A stretch of DNA of 64,000 nt from Streptomyces collinus (lineage in GTDB: Bacteria; Actinomycetota; Actinomycetes; Streptomycetales; Streptomycetaceae), in contig NZ_CP133771.1 of NCBI RefSeq assembly GCF_031348265.1, positions 7,068,001-7,132,000 on the forward strand, given 5' to 3'. The translations under genes and the position numbers were made by a program. Each line of letters begins with the position of its first letter. Position 1 is the first letter of the stretch. The notes beneath the pieces were generated by a model. It ran no database searches, had not been told where the DNA came from, and worked only from the letters and a program-made list of their open reading frames with translations. Shown here in pieces: positions 49,589-57,702 of the stretch.

Positions 49589-50968
49589 ATGGCAGCAGAC
49601 CGGCGCATCGTCATCGAGAACTGCGCGATCGCGACCGTCGACGGACACGACACCGAGTACGCCTCCGGGCACGTCGTCCTCGCCGGCAACCGCATCGAGT
49701 CACTCGGCGCGGGCGCGGCCCCCGGGGGCCTGGAGAACGTCGCCCGCCGCATCGACGCCTCCGGTCACCTCGTGACCCCCGGCCTGATCAACACCCACCA
49801 CCACTTCTACCAGTGGATCACCCGGGGCCTGGCCACGGACCACAACCTCTTCAACTGGCTCGTCGCGCTGTACCCCACCTGGGCGCGCATCGACGAGCCG
49901 ATGGTCCGCGCGGCCGCCCAGGGCTCCCTCGCGATGATGGCCCGCGGCGGCGTCACCACCGCCATGGACCACCACTACGTCTTCCCGCAGGGCTCCGGAG
50001 ACCTCTCCGGTGCGATCATCGGCGCCGCCCGCGACATGGGCGTGCGCTTCACCCTCGCCCGCGGCTCCATGGACCGCAGCGAGAAGGACGGCGGCCTGCC
50101 CCCGGACTTCGCCGTCGAGACCCTCGACGGGGCGCTGGCGGCCACCGAGGAGACCGTACGGCAGCACCACGACTCCTCCTTCGACGCCATGACGCAGATC
50201 GCCGTCGCGCCCTGCTCGCCCTTCTCCGTCTCCACCGAACTGCTGCGTGACGGCGCTCAGTTGGCCCGCCGCCTCGGCGTCCGGCTGCACACCCACGGCT
50301 CGGAGACCGTGGAGGAGGAGAAGTTCTGCCACGAACTGTTCGGCATGGGCCCGACCGACTACTTCGAGTCCACCGGCTGGCTCGGCGAGGACGTGTGGAT
50401 GGCGCACTGCGTCCACATGAACGACTCCGACATCGCCGCCTTCGCCCGGTCCGGCACCGGCGTCGCGCACTGCCCGTCCTCCAACGCCCGCCTCGCCGCC
50501 GGCATCGCCCGCGTCCCCGACATGCTCGCGGCCGGCGTCCCCGTAGGCCTCGGCGTCGACGGCACCGCCTCCAACGAGTCCGGCGAACTGCACACCGAAC
50601 TGCGCAACGCGCTCCTCATCAACCGCCTCGGCGGCCACAGGGAAGCCGCCCTGAACGCCCGTCAGGCCCTGCGCCTCGGGACGTACGGCGGCGCCCAGGT
50701 CCTCGGAAGGGCCGCCGAGACCGGCTCCCTGGAGCCCGGCAAGCTCGCCGACCTCGTGCTGTGGAAGCTGGACACCCTCGCCCACGCCTCCATCGCCGAC
50801 CCGGTGACCGCCCTGGTCTTCGGCGCGGCCGCCCCGGTGACCGCCTCCTTCGTGAACGGCCGGCAGATCGTCGAGGACGGACGGCTGCTCACGGCCGACG
50901 AGGACGCCATCGCCCGCGCCACACGGGACGAGGCCCGGCGGCTGGCGAGGATCGCCGCCGAGGCCTGA
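49589..50968 (+). CDS. 8-oxoguanine deaminase (amidohydrolase)
   Basis: 459 residues of the metal-dependent amidohydrolase superfamily. VTPGLINTHHHFYQWITRGLATDHNLFNWL gives the HxH metal site and the family-specific Trp/Arg region; further ligands are in RLHTHGSET and HCVHMNDSDI, and the catalytic Asp is in GLGVDGTASNES. The length and motifs fit the 8-oxoguanine deaminase / hydroxydechloroatrazine group (TrzN/AtzB-like), and the urate-degradation context favours 8-oxoguanine to urate, which uricase can use. Start ATG at 49589 with AAAGGA upstream. Confidence 0.88.
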   Translation: MAADRRIVIENCAIATVDGHDTEYASGHVVLAGNRIESLGAGAAPGGLENVARRIDASGHLVTPGLINTHHHFYQWITRGLATDHNLFNWLVALYPTWARIDEPMVRAAAQGSLAMMARGGVTTAMDHHYVFPQGSGDLSGAIIGAARDMGVRFTLARGSMDRSEKDGGLPPDFAVETLDGALAATEETVRQHHDSSFDAMTQIAVAPCSPFSVSTELLRDGAQLARRLGVRLHTHGSETVEEEKFCHELFGMGPTDYFESTGWLGEDVWMAHCVHMNDSDIAAFARSGTGVAHCPSSNARLAAGIARVPDMLAAGVPVGLGVDGTASNESGELHTELRNALLINRLGGHREAALNARQALRLGTYGGAQVLGRAAETGSLEPGKLADLVLWKLDTLAHASIADPVTALVFGAAAPVTASFVNGRQIVEDGRLLTADEDAIARATRDEARRLARIAAEA

Positions 50969-51189
50969 ACACCCGGATGACTCCGGCCGGGAGGGACGGC
51001 TCCCGGCCGGTGGCCGTGGACCCGAGCGGGGACCACGGCGGTCGTCTCCGGGGTGCGCGCGGACGCGCGCGCCCCGGAACGGCCACCACCGTCCGCCGCA
51101 TGTCCGGTCCCGCACGACCACCCGCACCACCTCCCTGACACCCACGGCCGCATCGGCGCGGCCGTGTAACCGACCGGAGGGACGCCGCC

Positions 51190-52578
51190 GTGGCCGACCA
51201 CCCCGTTGACGAAAAACTCCCCGCGCTCAAGATGGCGACGACCGGCCTGCAGCACGTGGCCGCCATGTACGCGGGCGTCGTCGCCCCGCCCCTGATCGTC
51301 GGCGCGGCCATCGGCCTCTCCGCCGGCGACCTGACCTTCCTCACCGGCGCCTGCCTGTTCACCGCGGGCCTCGCCACCTTCCTGCAGACCCTCGGCATCT
51401 GGAAGATCGGCGCCCGGCTGCCGTTCGTCAACGGCGTCACCTTCGCCGGTGTCGCCCCGATGACCGCGATCGTCGCCTCCACCGAGGACAAGTCCGACGC
51501 CCTGCCCATCATCTTCGGCGCGGTCATCGTCGCCGGTCTCCTGGGTTTCCTGGCGGCCCCCGTCTTCTGCAAGGCGATCCGCTTCTTCCCGCCCGTCGTC
51601 ACGGGCACGGTCATCACCCTGATCGGCATATCGCTGCTCCCCGTCGCCTTCGGCTGGGCGCAGGGGCCCGACCCGACGGCGCACGACTACGGCTCGGCGA
51701 CCAACCTGGGCCTGGCCGCCGTCACCCTGCTGATCGTGCTGCTGCTGCGCCGCTTCACCACGGGCTTCGTCAAGCAGATCGCCGTGCTGCTCGGCCTCGT
51801 GATCGGCACGCTGATCGCGATCCCGTTGGGCGCCACGGACTTCGGCCCTGTCGCGGACGCGGCCGTCATCGGCTTCCCCACCCCGTTCCACTTCGGCGCC
51901 CCGCAGTTCCAGCTCGCCGCGATCATCTCGATGTGCGTGGTGATGGTGGTGTCGATGACCGAATCGACCGCCGACATGCTGGCGCTGGGCGAGATCGTCG
52001 ACCGCCCGGCCGACGAGAGGACCATCGCGGCCGGCCTGCGCGCCGACACCCTCGGCTCGGCGGTCAGCCCCCTCTTCAACGGCTTCATGTGCAGCGCCTT
52101 CGCGCAGAACATCGGCCTGGTCGCCATGACGAAGATCCGCAGCCGCTACGTCGTCGCCGCGGGCGGCGGCTTCCTGGTGCTGATGGGCCTGTGCCCGATG
52201 GCCGCCTCGCTGATCGCCGTCGTACCGCGCCCGGTGCTCGGCGGGGCGGGCGTGGTCCTGTTCGGCTCGGTCGCCGCCAGCGGCATCCAGACCCTCGTCC
52301 GGGCCGCTCTGGACAAGGACAACAACGTCCTGATCGTGGCCGTGTCCTTGGCCGTCGGCATCATCCCCATCACGGCGCCGGAGTTCTACCACGCCTTCCC
52401 GGAGACGGCCCGGATCGTCCTGGACTCGGGCATCTCCACGGGCTGCGTGGCGGCCGTGCTGCTCAACCTGGTCTTCAACCACCTGGGCCGGGGCGGCCGC
52501 GACGCCCATGACGTCACCCACCCGATGGAGGCGGGCGAGGAGCTTACGGGCGCCCCGAAGGCCCCGGCCGCGTCCTGA
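51190..52578 (+). CDS. Urate/xanthine permease (NCS2 family)
   Basis: 462 residues with about 12-14 membrane segments. Family landmarks are TGLQHVAAMYAGVVAPPLIVG near the N-terminus, NGVTFAGVAPM, FFPPVVTGTVITLIGISLLPVAF and the substrate-site stretch VSMTESTADMLALGEIVDRP (the QxE/TE site region of NCS2), then NGFMCSAFAQNIGLVAMTKI. It imports purine bases or urate with a cation, supplying the catabolic genes upstream. GGAGGG precedes the GTG. Confidence 0.92.
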   Translation: MADHPVDEKLPALKMATTGLQHVAAMYAGVVAPPLIVGAAIGLSAGDLTFLTGACLFTAGLATFLQTLGIWKIGARLPFVNGVTFAGVAPMTAIVASTEDKSDALPIIFGAVIVAGLLGFLAAPVFCKAIRFFPPVVTGTVITLIGISLLPVAFGWAQGPDPTAHDYGSATNLGLAAVTLLIVLLLRRFTTGFVKQIAVLLGLVIGTLIAIPLGATDFGPVADAAVIGFPTPFHFGAPQFQLAAIISMCVVMVVSMTESTADMLALGEIVDRPADERTIAAGLRADTLGSAVSPLFNGFMCSAFAQNIGLVAMTKIRSRYVVAAGGGFLVLMGLCPMAASLIAVVPRPVLGGAGVVLFGSVAASGIQTLVRAALDKDNNVLIVAVSLAVGIIPITAPEFYHAFPETARIVLDSGISTGCVAAVLLNLVFNHLGRGGRDAHDVTHPMEAGEELTGAPKAPAAS

Positions 52579-52603
52579 ACCTCCCTGGCTCCCCCTTGGG
52601 CTG

Positions 52604-52630
52604 CCTCGGTCAACTGATGGTTGACCGAGG
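52604..52630 (+). terminator. Terminator after the permease gene
   Basis: CCTCGGTCAAC with its perfect complement around TGATG. Imperfect outer pairing extends it further. Confidence 0.8.
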
Positions 52631-52680
52631 ACCAGGGGACCAGGGGGAACGAGCCGACCGGCCGACGGCGCCGGCCCCTG

Positions 52681-52828
52681 GCCTCGGTGCCGGGTGGGAG
52701 GCCAGATCTGCGTCCGGCACGCGTCCGGGGACATTGCACTGCTCACGGTCCAGACGAAACAGACCGCGCTGCCGGAACTCGCCGCCCTCACGATGGACAT
52801 GACGATCCGGCGGCGTGCGGCGGCGTGA
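52681..52828 (+). pseudogene. Possible 3' fragment of a lost gene
   Basis: One plus frame between the permease terminator and the ChW gene reads ...GGQICVRHASGDIALLTVQTK, then ALPELAALTMDMTIRRRAAA-stop, with protein-like character but no start or ribosome site. It may be the C-terminus of a deleted secreted or lipoprotein gene, or chance. Low confidence. Confidence 0.25.
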
Positions 52829-52839
52829 CCGCCGCACGC

Positions 52840-54288
52840 TCACACCGTGAGCTTCACGGCCTCCAGCCAGACCTCGTTGTCCAGGGTGCCGCCGAAGGTG
52901 AAGTCGGGGCGGGGCTTGCTGCATACCCGCCCGCCCCAGTCGTGGCCGCGCAGGCGGACGGTGTTGCAGATCTCGCCGGTCCCGACGTTCATCGCGAAGC
53001 CCAGCATGTTCGGCGCGTTCCGTTTCGCGCTGCCGATGGTGAAGTTCCGGCCGTCGCCGGTGACGGCCGTCCAGCTGGGCTGCCACTTGCCTCGGCCGTC
53101 GACCGGCTCCGCCGTGTGCCGGAAGGCGTTGGCGGCCGATCCGCCGATGCCGTGCACCGCGATGTTGAGGGCCTTGATCGGCCGGTTCCGGCCCGATGTG
53201 CCGGCGATCGTGCCGTCGCACACCGGCTTCTGCCAGCCCTGCCCGGAGACGTACGCGCGGTAGCAGATGTGCCGTCCGGAGGGGTCGTTCGCGGCGAGCC
53301 GCTTCACGGCACTGGCCGCGGTGTCCTGCGGGGGCTCGGCGGTGACGGTGGTGGTGGCCGCCGGGGGCCTGGCCGTGACGGTCACGGTGACCCCGCCCGC
53401 GCCCTTCGCCCCCGGCGTGTCCTTCGGTGTCGGCTTCTTGCCGGTCCCCTCCTTGTCCTTGTCCTTGGCTTTGTCCGTGGCCGAGGGGGAGACGGGCGGG
53501 GGCGGGATCGGCAGAGAGGAGGGCGACAGGGCCGGGGAGGCCGAGGCCGACGGCGAACCGCCCGCACGCGCGGCCGTCTCCTCCCGGTCTCCGCCGTCGC
53601 CGGAACCGCCGCTGCCCAGGATCACCAGCGGCACGACGACCAGGGCGGCCACCCCGAGCGCCACCGGCCCGACCACCAGGGGCCTGCCGAGCAGTCCGGG
53701 CCCGTCGAACTCGTCGTCCGACTGGCGTGCGCCGGGTCGGCGAGCGGGCGCGGGCTGCGGTACGGGGCGGGCGGCCTGGGCCCTCTCGGGCTCGGGCAGC
53801 TCGTAGGCCGCCTCGTCGACGTCGTCAGGATTCTCCCGGTCGTCCCGGTCCTCATGGTCGTCCCGATCCTCCCGGTGGTCCCGGTCGTCCCGGCTCTCCC
53901 GGTCCTTCCCGGCGGGGTCGCCGACCTCGGGGACGAGGGACGTCACCGGCCCCGTCACTCCCTCCTCCGCCGCCGCTTCCTCCTGCTGCCGCAGCGCGCT
54001 GGAGCCGTCCGGGAAGACCTCGACGTGCGCCACATACCCGGCGGCGGGGTCGGAGATCGCCGCCGTGACGGCGGTGTTCCGGTCGCGCGCGTGTGCGTGC
54101 AGGAGGTCGAGGATCGCGGCGTCGACCGTCGTTCCCTCCGCGACCGGCACCGGTTCACCGTCGACGGCGGCCGATCCGTCGCCGGAGATGACCACCGTGA
54201 AGTGCGGGGACGGATCGGACGGCCCCCGGTGCGTGGCGTGTTCGGTCACGGTGACCGGCTCGTCCGCTTCCTCTTGGCCCGGGCTCAT
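52840..54288 (-). CDS. Single-pass membrane protein with C-terminal ChW-like domain
   Basis: 482 residues, ATG after GAGAGGA. Residues 1-120 are a cytoplasmic domain (TVVISGDGSAAVDGEPVPVAEGTTVDAAILDLLHAHARDR) of unknown type. A charged Asp/Arg-rich run (about 130-160) and a membrane helix (GPVALGVAALVVVPLVILG, about 200) follow. Outside come a Ser/Pro/Lys linker and two copies of a hydrophobic-Trp (ChW-like) repeat: YRAYVSGQGWQKPVCDGTIA with RPIKALNIAVHG, then NTVRLRGHDWGGRVC with EVWLEAVKL. ChW repeats mediate surface or carbohydrate interaction in clostridia and streptomycetes. It diverges from the SARP regulator gene. Confidence 0.7.
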   Translation of the reverse strand: MSPGQEEADEPVTVTEHATHRGPSDPSPHFTVVISGDGSAAVDGEPVPVAEGTTVDAAILDLLHAHARDRNTAVTAAISDPAAGYVAHVEVFPDGSSALRQQEEAAAEEGVTGPVTSLVPEVGDPAGKDRESRDDRDHREDRDDHEDRDDRENPDDVDEAAYELPEPERAQAARPVPQPAPARRPGARQSDDEFDGPGLLGRPLVVGPVALGVAALVVVPLVILGSGGSGDGGDREETAARAGGSPSASASPALSPSSLPIPPPPVSPSATDKAKDKDKEGTGKKPTPKDTPGAKGAGGVTVTVTARPPAATTTVTAEPPQDTAASAVKRLAANDPSGRHICYRAYVSGQGWQKPVCDGTIAGTSGRNRPIKALNIAVHGIGGSAANAFRHTAEPVDGRGKWQPSWTAVTGDGRNFTIGSAKRNAPNMLGFAMNVGTGEICNTVRLRGHDWGGRVCSKPRPDFTFGGTLDNEVWLEAVKLTV

Positions 54289-54430
54289 CGGCGTTCCTCT
54301 CTGCTGTTCCCGGCCTTTCGCGCGGCCGGGATGTGTCGGCGGTGCCCGCGTACGCAACGGACACCGGCCGGTCGCGGTTCAACTCGGCGCTGAAAAGGGG
54401 AAGGACCGGCACGTCAGCGGTGACAGGTGA

Positions 54431-54447
54431 CGGAACGGCATGTTCCG
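54431..54447. promoter_or_regulatory. Inverted repeat upstream of the SARP gene
   Basis: CGGAAC-ggcat-GTTCCG, 32-48 bases upstream of the TAGAGT box of the SARP gene. A possible operator. Confidence 0.35.
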
Positions 54448-54478
54448 CTGAAGTGGGCGTGCCGGAGCGGGTGCGCAC

Positions 54479-54484
54479 TAGAGT
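54479..54484 (+). promoter_or_regulatory. -10 box of leaderless promoter for the SARP gene
   Basis: TAGAGT, six bases before the GTG at 54491. No ribosome-binding sequence is present. Confidence 0.55.
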
Positions 54485-54490
54485 CCGAAC

Positions 54491-57400
54491 GTGGACAACG
54501 TGAATACCTTCCGTTTCGCTGTGCTGGGGCCGGTCCGGGCGTGGCGCGGGGAGCGGGAACTCGACATCGGCTCGCCGCAGCAGAGGGTGGTGCTGGCGGC
54601 GCTCCTCTTACGTCGCGGGCGCCCCCTGCCGCTCGGCGAACTCATCGACGCCGTCTGGGGAGAGGAGCCGCCCGCTGCCGCAGTGTCCGTTCTGCGGACC
54701 TACGTGTCGCGCCTGCGCAAGGTGCTGGAGCCCGACCGCAGGCCGGCGGAGCAGCCCCGGGCGCTCGTCTCCGTCGGTGACGGATATCTGCTGCGCGTTC
54801 CGGACGACGGCCTGGACCTCGCCGTGTTCCAGCGCCGGGTCGCGGAGGCGAAGGAGGCGCGCGCCGCGGGCGACGTGTCCGGCGCCGCGGACCTGCTGCG
54901 CGCCGCGCTCGACGGCTGGCGGGGCGCCGCGCTGACCGGAGTCCCGGGCCCGCTCGCCGAGACGGCGCGCTCCTGGCTGGACGAGGAGTGGCTGGCCGCG
55001 CTGGAGGCCCGGCTGGACGCCGATATCGAACTCGGACGCCACCATGAGGTGATCGCCGAGCTGTTCCCGCTCACCGCCGGGCACCCCCTGCGCGAGGAGT
55101 TGTGCCGTCTGCTCATGCTCGCCCTGTACCGGTCGGGACGGCAGGCCGAGGCACTGGCCGCGTACCGTGGGACACGCGCTGCCCTGGTGGCGGAACTGGG
55201 CGTCGAACCCGGCCTGTCGCTCCAGGACCTGCACGACCGCATCCTGGCCGCCGACCCGGCCCTGATGCCGCACCCGGCCCCGAGCCCGGCTCCGGCGGTG
55301 CCCGGGCAGGCCCGGCCGTCCGTACGGGCGGCACGGTCCGGCGCCGCACCGGAGGACGGGACGACGGCCGACGGTGCCACGGCGGGAGGGGCGACGCCGG
55401 CCGACGGTGCCACGGCGGGAGGGGCGACGCCGGCCGACGGTGCCACGGCGGGAGGGGTGACGCCGGACGACGCGGCACGGCCCGGCCCCGGCGACCCGCA
55501 CGGGTCGCCGTTCCAGCCGGCCCGCCCCGCGCAACTGCCCGCGGACCTGCCGACGTTCGCCGGACGCGACACCGAACTCGGCCTGATCGGGGACCTGCTG
55601 CCCCGGGACGGCAGCCCTCCGTCGACCGTGGTGATCAGCGCGATCGGAGGCATGGGCGGGATCGGCAAGTCGACCCTGGCGGTGCACTGGGCCCACCGCG
55701 TCGCCGGCCGGTTCCCCGGTGGTCAGCTCTACGTCAACCTGCGCGGTTTCGACCCGACCGGCTCCGCGCTGACGCCGGACGAAGCGGTGCGCGGCTTCCT
55801 CGACGCGCTCGGCGTACCGCCGATGCGCATACCCGCCGGCCTCGACGCCCAGGTCGCGCTGTACCGCAGCCTGCTGGCCCGCCGCAGGGTGCTGATCCTG
55901 CTCGACAACGCCCGCGACACCGAACAGGTGCGCCCGCTGCTGCCCGGGTCCCCGGGCTGCCTGGTCATCGTCACCAGCCGCAACCGGCTCACGGGCCTGG
56001 TCGCCGGTGAGGGGGCGCACCCCCTGACGCTGGACCAGCTCTCCCCGGCCGAGGCGCACGACCTGCTGGCCCGGCGCCTCGGCAGCGGCCGGCTGGCCGC
56101 AGAACCACGGGCCGCGGACGAGATCATCGCGCGGTGCGCCCGCCTGCCGCTCGCCCTCGCCATCGTCGCCGCGCACGCCTGCGCCCACCCGGGGTTCCCG
56201 CTGAGCGCCATCGCCGACGAGGTGAACGAAAGCCACGGCAGCCTGGACGCCTTCACCGGCGGCGACGACATCACCACCGACGTGCGGGCCGTCTTCTCCT
56301 GGTCCTACAAGGCGCTGTCCGCTCCGGCCGCGCGTCTGTTCCGGCTCCTGGGGCTGCACGCGGGGCCGGACATCTCCGCGCCGGCGGCGGCCGCCCTCGC
56401 CGGGCTCGCTCCGCGTGAGGCGCGAGGGCTCCTCGCCGAACTGACCCGTGCCCACCTGCTCACCGAGCACTTCCCGGGGCGCTATACCCTGCACGACCTG
56501 CTCCGTGTGTACGCCGCCGAACGCGTGCGGGTGGAGGAGACCCCGCAGGAGCGGGATCTGGCGCTCCAGCGGTTGCTGACCTGGTATCTGCACACCGCCG
56601 ACGCGGCCTACCCGCACATCACCCCCACCCGCCGTCGCATCCCGCTGGAGCCGAGGCCGGAGGACTGCCGGCCGCTGGAGTTCACCACGCACGAACGGGC
56701 GCTGGACTGGTGCGAGACCGAACGGCCCAACCTGATCGTCGCCGTGCACCAGGCCGCCCAGGCCGGGCACACCGGCACCGCGTGGCGACTGCCCGCCGTC
56801 CTGTGGGGGTTCTTCTACCTCCGCAGCCACGTGCACGACTGGCTGGACACCACACGGACGGGACTGGCCGCGGCCCGCGGCGCCGGGGACCGGGAAGGGC
56901 AGGCACAGGGCCTGTCCGACACGGCCGCCGCGCTGCGCAACGCCGGCCGGTTCGACGAGGCCGTCGAGCACCTGCACCAGGCGCTGGCGCTGAGCCGGGA
57001 GCTGGGGGACAGGGTGGCCCGGGCATCGGTGATCGCCAATCTGGGCGACGCCTACCTGCACGCCGGCCGGCTCCGCGAAGCCGTCGAGTACGCCCGCCGC
57101 GGGCTGGCCCTCGACCGCATCGCGGGCAACGTCTGGGGTGAGGGCATCGCCCTGAGCAACCTGGGCGACGCCTACCAGCGGTTGGGACGCTACGACGAGG
57201 CCCTCGACTGCCTGGGGCGGGCGCTGGTCGTCCTGCGGGATGGCGGCAACCGCTGGGTCGAGGGCGTCACCCTCGACATCCTCGGCACGATCCACCACCG
57301 GCTCGGCCGGCACGGCGAGTCCGTCGGCCACTACCGCCGGGCGCTCGCGACCCACCGGGACATCGGCAACCGCTGGGGCGAGGGCCACACGCTGGGCCAT

Positions 57401-57586
57401 CTCGGGGACGTCCACCTCGACGGCGGAGAGCCCGAGGCGGCCCGGGCGAGCTGGCGGCACGCCCTCGCGATCTTCGCGGAGTTCGGCCATCCGGACGCCG
57501 AGCAGGTCCGTGAGCGGCTCGACCGTCTGCCGGACGGCCCGGCCGACGCGCGCGCCCGGGAGGCCGAGCCGAGACGGACCGCCTGA
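54491..57586 (+). CDS. AfsR-type SARP regulator with NB-ARC and TPR domains, TTA-containing
   Basis: 1031 residues. An OmpR-like winged helix (residues 1-95: VVLAALLLRRGRPLPLGELIDAVWG) and a BTAD domain (about 100-250) are followed by an Ala/Gly/Thr repeat linker. The NB-ARC ATPase has P-loop GGMGGIGKSTLAVHWA, Walker B RRVLILLDNARD and LFRLLGLHAGPDI. The C-terminus carries five or so TPRs with the repeated NLGDAYL pattern. AfsR-like activators recruit RNA polymerase at secondary-metabolite or differentiation genes. Codon 40 is TTA (54608-54610), so translation should depend on the bldA tRNA. The GTG is six bases after TAGAGT. Confidence 0.93.
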   Translation: MDNVNTFRFAVLGPVRAWRGERELDIGSPQQRVVLAALLLRRGRPLPLGELIDAVWGEEPPAAAVSVLRTYVSRLRKVLEPDRRPAEQPRALVSVGDGYLLRVPDDGLDLAVFQRRVAEAKEARAAGDVSGAADLLRAALDGWRGAALTGVPGPLAETARSWLDEEWLAALEARLDADIELGRHHEVIAELFPLTAGHPLREELCRLLMLALYRSGRQAEALAAYRGTRAALVAELGVEPGLSLQDLHDRILAADPALMPHPAPSPAPAVPGQARPSVRAARSGAAPEDGTTADGATAGGATPADGATAGGATPADGATAGGVTPDDAARPGPGDPHGSPFQPARPAQLPADLPTFAGRDTELGLIGDLLPRDGSPPSTVVISAIGGMGGIGKSTLAVHWAHRVAGRFPGGQLYVNLRGFDPTGSALTPDEAVRGFLDALGVPPMRIPAGLDAQVALYRSLLARRRVLILLDNARDTEQVRPLLPGSPGCLVIVTSRNRLTGLVAGEGAHPLTLDQLSPAEAHDLLARRLGSGRLAAEPRAADEIIARCARLPLALAIVAAHACAHPGFPLSAIADEVNESHGSLDAFTGGDDITTDVRAVFSWSYKALSAPAARLFRLLGLHAGPDISAPAAAALAGLAPREARGLLAELTRAHLLTEHFPGRYTLHDLLRVYAAERVRVEETPQERDLALQRLLTWYLHTADAAYPHITPTRRRIPLEPRPEDCRPLEFTTHERALDWCETERPNLIVAVHQAAQAGHTGTAWRLPAVLWGFFYLRSHVHDWLDTTRTGLAAARGAGDREGQAQGLSDTAAALRNAGRFDEAVEHLHQALALSRELGDRVARASVIANLGDAYLHAGRLREAVEYARRGLALDRIAGNVWGEGIALSNLGDAYQRLGRYDEALDCLGRALVVLRDGGNRWVEGVTLDILGTIHHRLGRHGESVGHYRRALATHRDIGNRWGEGHTLGHLGDVHLDGGEPEAARASWRHALAIFAEFGHPDAEQVRERLDRLPDGPADARAREAEPRRTA
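55367..55465 (+). repeat. Three tandem 33-bp repeats in the SARP linker
   Basis: Three 33-bp copies encode (ADGATAGG(A/V)TP)3. The first two copies are almost identical. They lengthen the linker between BTAD and NB-ARC. Confidence 0.85.
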
Positions 57587-57610
57587 CATGACTCTCCTTC
57601 GCTCGTGAGG

Positions 57611-57633
57611 CCCGCCGGCGAACCGCCGGCGGG
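57611..57633. terminator. Terminator between SARP and thaumatin/GH128 genes
   Basis: Perfect 10-bp stem CCCGCCGGCG with an AAC loop, between convergent genes. Confidence 0.75.
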
Positions 57634-57702
57634 CACCCGCACAACGCGGGCGAGGAGGGGGACGGTTCAACGGACGCGCCGTCCTTTTCGGGAGGCGGTG
57701 CC

